DNA of 21,617 nucleotides from an uncultured Flavobacteriales bacterium (GTDB lineage Bacteria; Bacteroidota; Bacteroidia; Flavobacteriales; Crocinitomicaceae): NCBI GenBank assembly GCA_946478775.1, contig CAMLDR010000060.1:1-21617 (forward strand), read 5' to 3'. Both the position numbers and the translations under genes were made by a program. Positions within the stretch are counted from its first letter, which is position 1; the number at the start of each line of letters is the position of its first letter. This document shows positions 15,053 through 21,617 of this stretch, in pieces. Under the pieces are notes generated by a model. It worked only from the letters and a program-made list of their open reading frames with translations, was not told where the DNA came from and searched no databases.

Positions 15053-15949
15053 ATGCGACTTATGAATAAGCTATTAACTACTTTCACATTAAGTACCGGT
15101 ATTGTACTTATGATCAGCTCCTGTGGTTCGGAGGAAGAAAAGAAGCCTGAAATAAGCAAGGAAGTTATAGACCCCAATAGCTCTCTGAATGCTAAGTTTG
15201 ATGACAAGATCTTCAGTATTCCTTCTCCTATGCAAATGGCTATGCTCCTGGAAGAGTCCAAATCCCCCTACAACGAATTCTTATTGAACGATCTGGACAA
15301 GGTCGGTGATTACACTTCTGAGTATAAAAAAGCAATGAATCTGGGTATTTACGGTACTGATTTGGGATATGTTTCCATCTACAAACAAAACAGCATCGCC
15401 TTAAAGTATCTTTCTACTATTGAGAAACTCACCAGTAAACTAGGACTTGAAGGAGCTTTCGATAAAGAGTTTATGACCCGTTTCGAAAAGAATTCCACGA
15501 ATAAGGACTCCATGATGGTTATCGTTTCCGATGCTTTCAAAAAATCAGATAATTTCCTGAAATCAAACAACCGCAAGAGCGTTTCCGCATTGATCCTGGT
15601 TGGCGGCTGGATCGAATCCATGTATCTGGCGTGCAACATCAATAAGGAACATACCAATCAAAAAATCCTGGACCGTATTGCAGAGCAGTCAGAGACACTC
15701 AATACCATTATCGAATTGCTTACCGATTACAATAAAAAGGGAGAATGGGATGAGTTGATTACCGATATGAAAGATCTGAAATTCTATTTCGATCAGATCA
15801 CGGTCAACTATGAATACATGGAGCCTATTACCAATGTTAAAAAGAAGACCACCACTTTGAGACATAAAACAGTAGTTACCGTTGACTCCAGCACCTTGAA
15901 TTTTATTAACCAGAAAATCGAATCTATTCGAGGAAAAGTAATCGAATAA
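15053..15949 (+). CDS. Putative surface lipoprotein of unknown function
   Basis: A 298-residue protein with a lipoprotein signal (lipobox ISSC, lipidation at Cys24) followed by GSEEEKK. An acidic cluster right after the lipidated Cys is similar in kind to the lipoprotein export signal that sends Bacteroidota lipoproteins to the outer face of the outer membrane; surface exposure is an inference. The rest is mostly helical and hydrophilic, with no repeats or recognised domain. Met4 (15062) is an alternative start. It begins a cassette with a small secreted protein (10 nt downstream) and a large ABC transporter, so the three probably act together at the envelope. Confidence 0.8.
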   Translation: MRLMNKLLTTFTLSTGIVLMISSCGSEEEKKPEISKEVIDPNSSLNAKFDDKIFSIPSPMQMAMLLEESKSPYNEFLLNDLDKVGDYTSEYKKAMNLGIYGTDLGYVSIYKQNSIALKYLSTIEKLTSKLGLEGAFDKEFMTRFEKNSTNKDSMMVIVSDAFKKSDNFLKSNNRKSVSALILVGGWIESMYLACNINKEHTNQKILDRIAEQSETLNTIIELLTDYNKKGEWDELITDMKDLKFYFDQITVNYEYMEPITNVKKKTTTLRHKTVVTVDSSTLNFINQKIESIRGKVIE

Positions 15950-15959
15950 CACCAGTCAT

Positions 15960-16382
15960 ATGAGAAAGTTAGCATTATATAGCATTTTCACTCTATTCGT
16001 TGGATTTGGAGTGAAAGCACAGGATTGTGAAACCCTGGTAAAGGACTGTGAAAACATCCTGAAAGGAAAAGAGAAGAATTTCGTTTCAGACGGACAGGTT
16101 TATACTGCGTTTTTGGATCGTGAAAAAGCGGAGTTCAAAACCACTTTTTTCGGCGGGACTACATACCGAATTGCTGCTACGGCAGGTACGGATGACGAAT
16201 ATGTCATTTTTACCGTGAAAGATTTGCAGGGAACGGTACTGTTCACGAACAGAAAATACAAAAACTCCAGTTACTGGGATTTCAAAGTCCCAAGAACCAT
16301 TCCTGTAGTGATTGAAACAGAATTGGATATGGATAAGAAAATCACCGGCTGTGCCGTAATGATGATCGGATTCAAGAGATAG
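15960..16382 (+). CDS. Small secreted protein of unknown function
   Basis: A 140-residue protein with a signal peptide (hydrophobic residues 4-18, likely cleavage after VKA at residue 20). The mature part starts QDCETLVKDCENIL with Cys23 and Cys30, and continues as a probable beta-rich domain (TYRIAATAGTDDEYVIFTVKD, in parts) with one more Cys near the end (TGCAVMMIGFKR). No family is recognised. The start is 10 nt after the upstream lipoprotein stop and the stop is 28 nt before the ABC transporter gene, so it sits in the middle of a three-gene operon. Confidence 0.8.
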   Translation: MRKLALYSIFTLFVGFGVKAQDCETLVKDCENILKGKEKNFVSDGQVYTAFLDREKAEFKTTFFGGTTYRIAATAGTDDEYVIFTVKDLQGTVLFTNRKYKNSSYWDFKVPRTIPVVIETELDMDKKITGCAVMMIGFKR

Positions 16383-16410
16383 TAATTAATTAAATAAATT
16401 CCCCGATAGC

Positions 16411-19400
16411 ATGAGTGAACGCATACTCCGCGCTCTAATGCAGTTATTCGCGATTATCGCGAAAGTTGATGAAGTAACAGACCCTACTAACGAAGCGATT
16501 GAGAGCTCCAATGGCCGACGTATTGTTGAAGCTTTTTTGCGAACTGAATTAAATGACGAACTACTCCAAAAGTACATCCAGTTATTTGATGAGTTCTTAT
16601 TGGTACACCACCAGGGATCAGCAAAGAAAGATGGTCAGCGTAAAAGAACATCCGTTAATTCAGTAAAAGTTTTACGTATCTGTGCACAGATTAATGAAGA
16701 ACTGACTCAGCGGCAAAAAATGATCGTATTGCTGCGTATTTTCGATTTTATCCACGCAAACGATCAGGTACACGAGCAGGAACAGGAATTTGTGCATACG
16801 GTTTCCGAATCATTCAACATTCCTGATTTTGAGTACAAGCAGTTAAAAACATTTGTTGAGGCTGATAATGATACCATTCTGGATGATGAGCATTTTATGT
16901 ACATCACTGAAAAGGACCTCCATCTTTCACATGCAAAAGGGATCAAGATGGAAGGCTTCGACGGTTCCATTTCAGTAATCCGCCTTGAAAGTGTCAACAT
17001 TTTGTTTTTCAAATACTTCGGGAATGATGAATTGATCCTCAACGGTCAGATCGTTTCCAATGAAAGAAGACATATTTTAAACCAGGGTTCTACCCTTCGC
17101 ACCAACAAATCGGCTCCCATTTATTACAGTGATGTGATCTCCCGATTCCTGAATGACGCGAACAGGGAGAAAATAACCTTTAAAGTAGATCATTTACAAT
17201 TTCATTTTAACAGCGGAAAAATTGGTCTGCACGAAATCAACTTCATCGAACAATCCGGTAAATTGCTGGGGGTCATGGGTGGTTCCGGAGCAGGAAAATC
17301 CACTTTCCTGAATGTTTTGAATGGGAATTACGCCCCTTCTCATGGAGCCGTTACCATTAACGGTGTGGATCTGCACCGTGAAAAATCGAAACTCGAAGGG
17401 GTTATCGGATTCGTTTCACAGGATGATTTGCTGATCGAAGAATTGACCGTTTTCCAAAACTTGTATTTTAATGCGAAACTGTGTTTCAATGACCTGTCTG
17501 AATCCCAACTGAAGAAAAAAGTACTCGACTTGCTTTCCGATATCGGATTGAGTGATGCAAAGTGCCTGAAAGTAGGAAGTCCGCTTGAAAAAACGATTTC
17601 CGGAGGACAGCGAAAAAGACTGAATATTGCGTTGGAACTGATTCGTGAACCTGCGGTGATGTTTGTAGATGAACCTACGTCCGGACTTTCTTCCCGCGAT
17701 TCTGAAAACATCATGGATATGCTCAAAGAACTTTCGTTGAAAGGGAAATTGATCTTTGTAGTGATCCATCAGCCATCATCGGAAATCTTTAAAATGTTTG
17801 ATAAGCTGATGATCCTGGATCAGGGTGGTTATCCGATTTTTGACGGGAACCCGATTGATGCGGTTGTTTATTTCAAAACACACGTACATCACGTAAACGC
17901 CAACGAGCGCGAATGCCCGATTTGTGGTAATGTGAACCCGGAACAGATCTTCAACATCATCGAATCGAAAGTAGTAGATGAATACGGAAACCAAACGAAA
18001 GTAAGGAAAGTAACACCTCGGGAATGGAACGAACGCTACCTTTCTCATACTAAGAATCCGGATATCGAAGAAATCATCGAACCGATTAAAGGGACCTCGA
18101 GTATTGCAAATAAGATCAAACAATTCAAGGTTTTCTTCCTCAGAGATATTCTTAGTAAGCTTGCAAATAAACAGTATATGTTTATCAATATGCTGGAAGC
18201 TCCTGTTTTAGCTGCAATCCTGTCTTTTTTTGTGAAGTTCTTCAATACAGATGGAAAAGGACACGAGGATTACGTATTCTATGAAAACGAAAACATTCCG
18301 CAATATTTGTTCATATCTGTAGTGGTGGCTCTTTTCCTTGGACTGACCGTTGCTGCGGAGGAGATTATCAAGGACAAAAAGATCCTGAAGCGTGAAAGTT
18401 TCCTGAACCTTTCCCTTGGCTCCTATTTATGGTCCAAAATCCTGATCATGTTCATCGTTTCAGCGATCCAGACGGCATCCTTTGTCCTGATTGGAAACCT
18501 GATCCTTGAAATCCATGGTTTGTGGTGGGAATACTGGGTGATTCTGTTCTCTACTTCCTGTATGGCGAATGTCCTTGGATTGAATATTTCCAGTGCATTC
18601 AATTCTGCAAAAGTGATTTACATCATCGTTCCACTCTTAATTATCCCGCAATTAATCTTTTCCGGAGTTATTGTGAAATTCGATAAACTCCACCCTATTT
18701 TCTCTTCCAATAATGAAGTTCCATGGGTAGGAAATGCGATGGCATCCCGTTGGGCATACGAAGCCTTAGCAGTTGTGCAGGCTGTTGATAACCAGCATGA
18801 AAGCCAACAGTTTGAACTGCATCAAAAACAAAGTAATGCAAGCTGGAAAAGGGACTACTGGATTCCGGAAATGAAAAATCAGTTAACTATTTTGGCTGAT
18901 AAGAAATCCTCCATGAAAGACTTTGAAAAAGCAAAGCGCATTCTATCTAATGAAGTGGAGAAGGAAATTTCCAACTGGGACAATTTGGAATGCAAAGATT
19001 GTGTGGCAGGTTTGAGTAAATTGCAAAAAGGAAAATCATCTGTTCAGGAAGTGCAGTTCAATATCGGTGCTTTCCTTGAAATCCTCAAGAAGCAATACAA
19101 TCTGACCTACAATGCAACAACGGAACAGTTGGATAAACTGGTGCTAGCAATGGGTGAGAAAAATTACGAACTTTCCCAGGCTACTTTCGTCAATGAAAGC
19201 CTGCAGGATTTGGTAACGAACCGCACGGAAGTCCAGAAAATCATTGTTAGTGAAGATGAATTGATCCAAAAAGACGATCCGTTGTATATGGATCCTAAAA
19301 ACAGCCGTTTGCTGGATGCTCCGTTTTATACCTACAAGAAATACTGGTTTGGAATTCCAATGAGTACTTTCCTTGCAAACGTTTTAGTACTGTGGGGAAT

Positions 19401-19488
19401 GACTGTTCTGATGATCGTTGCGCTTTACTATGATGTGCTTCGAAAAATCCTGAGTATTTTCTCTAGCGTAAAATCCAGAAATAATTAA
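16411..19488 (+). CDS. ABC transporter (ABCG-like half transporter) with TerB-like N-terminus
   Basis: A 1025-residue protein with several parts. Residues 1-150 are helical and acidic and resemble TerB-like domains (LMQLFAIIAKVDEVTD and FDFIHANDQVHEQEQEF). Residues 160-245 form a beta-rich segment of unassigned fold. Residues 255-490 are an ABC ATPase with Walker A GGSGAGKST (290-298), Q-loop Gln337, signature SGGQRKR (397-403), Walker B VMFVDEP (416-422) and H-loop His453, with ABCG-style spacing. A CPIC motif (502-505) follows. About five membrane helices lie between 592 and 756, then a large soluble loop of about 220 residues with a CKDC motif (861-864), then a final helix (about 983-1007). 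The transported substrate is unknown. It is the last gene of the lipoprotein cassette, and a long palindrome follows it. Confidence 0.88.
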   Translation: MSERILRALMQLFAIIAKVDEVTDPTNEAIESSNGRRIVEAFLRTELNDELLQKYIQLFDEFLLVHHQGSAKKDGQRKRTSVNSVKVLRICAQINEELTQRQKMIVLLRIFDFIHANDQVHEQEQEFVHTVSESFNIPDFEYKQLKTFVEADNDTILDDEHFMYITEKDLHLSHAKGIKMEGFDGSISVIRLESVNILFFKYFGNDELILNGQIVSNERRHILNQGSTLRTNKSAPIYYSDVISRFLNDANREKITFKVDHLQFHFNSGKIGLHEINFIEQSGKLLGVMGGSGAGKSTFLNVLNGNYAPSHGAVTINGVDLHREKSKLEGVIGFVSQDDLLIEELTVFQNLYFNAKLCFNDLSESQLKKKVLDLLSDIGLSDAKCLKVGSPLEKTISGGQRKRLNIALELIREPAVMFVDEPTSGLSSRDSENIMDMLKELSLKGKLIFVVIHQPSSEIFKMFDKLMILDQGGYPIFDGNPIDAVVYFKTHVHHVNANERECPICGNVNPEQIFNIIESKVVDEYGNQTKVRKVTPREWNERYLSHTKNPDIEEIIEPIKGTSSIANKIKQFKVFFLRDILSKLANKQYMFINMLEAPVLAAILSFFVKFFNTDGKGHEDYVFYENENIPQYLFISVVVALFLGLTVAAEEIIKDKKILKRESFLNLSLGSYLWSKILIMFIVSAIQTASFVLIGNLILEIHGLWWEYWVILFSTSCMANVLGLNISSAFNSAKVIYIIVPLLIIPQLIFSGVIVKFDKLHPIFSSNNEVPWVGNAMASRWAYEALAVVQAVDNQHESQQFELHQKQSNASWKRDYWIPEMKNQLTILADKKSSMKDFEKAKRILSNEVEKEISNWDNLECKDCVAGLSKLQKGKSSVQEVQFNIGAFLEILKKQYNLTYNATTEQLDKLVLAMGEKNYELSQATFVNESLQDLVTNRTEVQKIIVSEDELIQKDDPLYMDPKNSRLLDAPFYTYKKYWFGIPMSTFLANVLVLWGMTVLMIVALYYDVLRKILSIFSSVKSRNN

Positions 19489-19503
19489 CACATAAATGAA
19501 TAG

Positions 19504-19543
19504 AAACACGTAGGGGCGCGATTAATCGCGCCCCTACGTGTTT
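19504..19543. repeat. 40-bp perfect palindrome between convergent genes
   Basis: Positions 19504-19543 are an exact inverted repeat with no loop, built from CACGTAGGGGCGCGAT and its complement with short A and T flanks. It lies 15 nt after the ABC transporter stop and 49 nt before the end of fabG. As RNA it would fold into a very stable hairpin from either strand, with an A-tract/T-tract on both flanks, so it can serve as a bidirectional terminator. The GC-rich TAGGGGCGCG core resembles widely distributed short palindromic repeats that I recall from several phyla; multi-copy status in this genome cannot be checked here. Confidence 0.88.
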
Positions 19544-19559
19544 ATTAACTATAAATTTT

Positions 19560-19619
19560 GGATTACATCAGCATTCCTTCGCTAGCTTCGGACTACATTA
19601 GCATTCCTCCACAAACATG
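19560..19619. repeat. In-frame 30-nt tandem duplication of the fabG 3' end
   Basis: Segment 19590-19619 encodes the last FabG residues and stop (minus strand HVCGGMLM-stop-S). Segment 19560-19589, directly downstream, reads EASEGMLM-stop-S in the same frame. The first 21 plus-strand positions of the two units match at 18 positions, and most differences are at third codon positions (CTA/CTG for Leu, TAG/TAA for the stop). Confidence 0.8.
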
Positions 19620-20339
19620 GATTGTTTGCCCGGTAATGTAAGCTGACATATCTGAAGCTAAGAAAACCACTGCGTTTGCCACGTCAATTGGCTGTCCGCC
19701 TCTTTTTAACGGAATTGAATTTCTCCACTCCTCTACTACCTTTTGATCCAAAGCACCGGTCATTTCCGTTTCAATGAATCCCGGAGCAATGGCATTGCAG
19801 CGAATATTTCTCGATCCCAGTTCCTGCCCTACAGATTTTGTGAATCCAATCAAACCTGCTTTAGACGCCGCATAGTTTGCTTGTCCTGCATTTCCGCTAA
19901 CTCCAACCACGGACGACATATTGATGATCGATCCCGAACGTGCTTTCAACATCGGGCGCTGAACAGCTTTTGTGAGGTTGAAGGCAGATTTCAAATTCGT
20001 ATTGATCACTTCATCCCACTGCTCTTCTGTCATGCGCATTAAAAGCGTGTCTCGTGTGATTCCGGCATTATTTACAAGAACATCAATCGTTCCGAATTTC
20101 TCAACAACATCATCTACCAGTTTTTGTGCCTGGTCAAAATTCGCAGCATCTGATTTAAAACCAACTGCCTCACCACCGTTTGCTGTCAATTCTGACTCCA
20201 AAGCACGTGCTTTTTCTTCTGAAGATAAATAGGTGAAAGCAACCTTTGCGCCTTGCTTTACACATTCTTCCGCAATTGATTTACCAATTCCTCTGGATGC
20301 TCCGGTAATTAATACAACTTTATTATCTAATAATCCCAT
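19593..20339 (-). CDS. fabG: 3-oxoacyl-[ACP] reductase
   Basis: A 248-residue short-chain dehydrogenase. The start is MGLLDNKVVLITGASRGIG at 20339; the frame is open to 20435, but the extra 32 residues have no SDR homology and include the promoter. Motifs are the NADPH loop TGASRGIG (12-19), NNAG (90-93), catalytic Ser142/143 in INMSSVVG, and Tyr156-x3-Lys160 (NYAASK). The C-terminal HVCGGMLM is typical of FabG from fatty-acid synthesis, where it reduces 3-oxoacyl-ACP. No other fab genes are adjacent, so assignment to FabG rather than another close SDR rests on overall similarity. A tandem copy of its last codons lies just downstream. Confidence 0.92.
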   Translation of the reverse strand: MGLLDNKVVLITGASRGIGKSIAEECVKQGAKVAFTYLSSEEKARALESELTANGGEAVGFKSDAANFDQAQKLVDDVVEKFGTIDVLVNNAGITRDTLLMRMTEEQWDEVINTNLKSAFNLTKAVQRPMLKARSGSIINMSSVVGVSGNAGQANYAASKAGLIGFTKSVGQELGSRNIRCNAIAPGFIETEMTGALDQKVVEEWRNSIPLKRGGQPIDVANAVVFLASDMSAYITGQTIHVCGGMLM

Positions 20340-20357
20340 GAATTTTTTTTTGGTCTT

Positions 20358-20365
20358 CAAATATA
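20358..20365 (-). promoter_or_regulatory. Predicted fabG -7 element
   Basis: Minus-strand TATATTTG fits the TAnnTTTG consensus and is followed by an 18-nt A-rich leader before the fabG ATG. An upstream -33 TTG at the right distance is not clear, though TTTA lies nearby. This supports the start at 20339 over the upstream ORF extension. Confidence 0.6.
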
Positions 20366-20421
20366 GGAAAGGTTTCTTGTATATAAAGGATTTAGGACAT
20401 GAACTTATCCCCAATGGACCG

Positions 20422-20462
20422 TTCAAAATGTTCACTTCGACTGCGCTCAGTGTACTTTTGAA
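20422..20462. repeat. Short inverted repeat with TTCGACTGCGCTCAGTG core
   Basis: Outer arms TTCAAAA (20422-20428) and TTTTGAA (20456-20462) pair perfectly, and CACT (20433-20436) pairs with AGTG (20449-20452). The core TTCGACTGCGCTCAGTG is a motif I recall from intergenic repeats in many bacterial genomes. It lies in the 186-nt gap between the porin-like gene and fabG. Confidence 0.7.
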
Positions 20463-20489
20463 TATTGATTACTAAAAAAGAAATTTGGA

Positions 20490-20527
20490 AAGGTGGCTGA
20501 GTCCCGAAGTTTCGGGAAAGTCACCTT
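20490..20527. repeat. Hairpin overlapping the stop of the porin-like gene
   Basis: Outer arms AAGGTGGCT (20490-20498) and AGTCACCTT (20519-20527) pair with one G-T, and inner arms TCCCGAA (20502-20508) and TTCGGGA (20511-20517) pair around a 2-nt gap. The outer arm contains two bases of the stop codon of the minus-strand gene (TAA at 20526-20528). A T-rich tract follows about 10 nt further on, so it may act as that gene's terminator. Confidence 0.75.
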
Positions 20528-21617
20528 AATTGAAAAAATCCCAGGAAACCCCGAAACGGAACTGCAATGGTGCGACCGGATAACCGACTCCTTCAAAATT
20601 GGTTGGTTTTACAAATGTCTGCTCAATGTTTTCTACCCGAATAAACCATCTGAAGTATCCCAGGTCAAATTGGGTGAAGAAATGAAGTTTCATCATGTCA
20701 TTGAACTGTTTTCCGGCACTTAGCAGGGAATACGAATTGATTTGAGGAACAAAATCAATCAATTGATAATGGCTGATATAGCCCACTTCAATACCTGTAA
20801 CGGTTTTCAGTTTTTTCGCTTTGAAGAGACCGCCATTATATGCGATCCGGCCAGAGATCAACCAATTTGGAAGTAAATCTCCGGTACTTTCCCGGTAACT
20901 TGCTCTTCCCTGTACCAGTAATTTCTTCCAGGAATATTCAAAACCAACCTGAATCCCAACAACATTCAGCGAAGTCAGTGTGTCCTGTCTCCATCTGTTC
21001 TGAATTAAAACAGGCATCTTCGAATTGTTCTCTACAAATGCCTGGGCAAAGAAAGGGACAAACCGGTTCTTATTCGTCCAGTTTAATTTTAGGGAAGTGC
21101 GGGTGCTCAGTACTTTGTCTGTCCAGCTATAGGAGATGTTATTCCCATAGTAAGACCGCTGATAGTTCTCCGGATATTTCCGGGTAAAGGTTCCTCCTGC
21201 AGAAAACACATTCGTACGGAATGCTTTTTTGGCATCAGCACTAATTTGTGTTTCACCGCTGGCTCCTGCAAAGGTGTAATTTGCCTGTGCATTGAGCAGG
21301 TAACCTTTCAGGTTCATGTCCAGCGCTGCAAACCCGAAGGCTTCCGTGGTATCCTGGTGAATAATCAAATTGTCGTAATCCCAATAACGCGTTCCCAGGC
21401 CGGCTTCGATATTGAATCCGCGGTTCTTATAAAAAACACCTCCGTTTAACTTTAAGGATGACAGTTCCCAATAATCGTCGGTGTTCAAGGAGTCATAATT
21501 ATAGAATCCATAAATATCTTCCAACGTATCGCGGTCGTAATAACGCTGATTCTTAATATCCAGTCTTGGCTGCAGGATCAATCCGATCTTCTGCAGTGAA
21601 TCCTTAGTGAAAGAAAT
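20526..21617 (-). CDS. Putative outer-membrane porin, C-terminal part (Porin_10-like)
   Basis: The minus-strand frame is open at the right window edge, so the N-terminus is missing and 363 residues are visible. The sequence shows the alternating aromatic and polar pattern of beta-strands from an outer-membrane barrel (for example YWELSSLKLNGGVFYKN, GFEYSWKKLLVQGRASYRE) and ends FRFGVSWDFFN, a typical barrel-terminal strand with a final aromatic residue. The segment FIRVENIEQTFV ... YPVAPLQFRFGVSWDFFN is what I recall for the Bacteroidota putative porin family Porin_10. An apparent start at 21581 is a TTG Leu codon inside the gene and is not used. Substrate is unknown. Confidence 0.82.
   Translation of the reverse strand: MSFTKDSLQKIGLILQPRLDIKNQRYYDRDTLEDIYGFYNYDSLNTDDYWELSSLKLNGGVFYKNRGFNIEAGLGTRYWDYDNLIIHQDTTEAFGFAALDMNLKGYLLNAQANYTFAGASGETQISADAKKAFRTNVFSAGGTFTRKYPENYQRSYYGNNISYSWTDKVLSTRTSLKLNWTNKNRFVPFFAQAFVENNSKMPVLIQNRWRQDTLTSLNVVGIQVGFEYSWKKLLVQGRASYRESTGDLLPNWLISGRIAYNGGLFKAKKLKTVTGIEVGYISHYQLIDFVPQINSYSLLSAGKQFNDMMKLHFFTQFDLGYFRWFIRVENIEQTFVKPTNFEGVGYPVAPLQFRFGVSWDFFN

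Noticed and set aside
20340..20435. Longer fabG start
   Set aside because: The extra residues do not resemble an SDR N-terminus and include a TAnnTTTG promoter element and an A-rich leader.
21579..21581. TTG as start of the porin-like gene
   Set aside because: The frame continues upstream to the window edge without a stop, so this is an internal Leu codon.

Overview
The window looks like ordinary chromosome from a member of the Bacteroidota, most likely Flavobacteriales (a Fluviicola/Crocinitomicaceae-like genome is my guess from gene style only). The evidence is the TAnnTTTG-type promoters, the near absence of Shine-Dalgarno sites, the abundance of signal-peptide and lipoprotein genes, a C-terminal fragment of a Porin_10-like outer-membrane protein, and the Bacteroidota form of bifunctional HisB. 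No rRNA, tRNA, CRISPR array, transposase or phage gene was seen.

Layout. (1) 2-2191, plus strand: a tight four-gene operon holding the end of a carbamoyltransferase, a membrane-anchored SGNH-like protein, a 49-residue DUF5989/SxtK-like membrane peptide too short for routine ORF calling, and an SxtJ-family membrane protein. (2) 2276-4631, plus strand: an unrecognised Cys-rich protein and a zinc-independent quinone-oxidoreductase-like MDR enzyme. (3) 12045 down to 4718, minus strand: a complete histidine biosynthesis operon, hisL-hisG-hisDC-hisB-hisH-hisA-hisF-hisIE. It is headed by a 14-codon leader peptide with five consecutive His codons, a predicted antiterminator and an intrinsic terminator, so it should be controlled by transcription attenuation. 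HisD and HisC are read as one 783-residue fusion. (4) 12114-13793: a small secreted protein (minus), a lipoprotein and a two-helix membrane protein (plus). (5) hemB (minus). (6) 15053-19488, plus strand: a three-gene cassette of a lipoprotein, a small secreted protein and a 1025-residue ABC transporter with a TerB-like N-terminus. (7) fabG (minus), then the C-terminal part of a porin-like protein (minus) that runs off the right edge.

How the genes work together: the his operon encodes every step from PRPP+ATP to histidine (HisG, HisIE, HisA, HisH/HisF, HisB, HisC, HisD). The carbamoyltransferase cassette resembles the sxtI/sxtJ/sxtK trio known from saxitoxin clusters, but here there are no other toxin genes and an SGNH-like protein is added, so a role in modifying a surface or secreted compound is an inference.

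The most interesting signals are the his attenuator with an almost leaderless leader peptide, the HisD-HisC fusion with a cryptic overlapping start/stop pair at its junction, the carbamoyltransferase cassette, the TerB-ABC cassette, and short repeat elements that sit on the 3' ends of genes and supply their stop codons or last residues (hisF, hisIE, hemB, the porin-like gene, and a 30-nt in-frame duplication at fabG).
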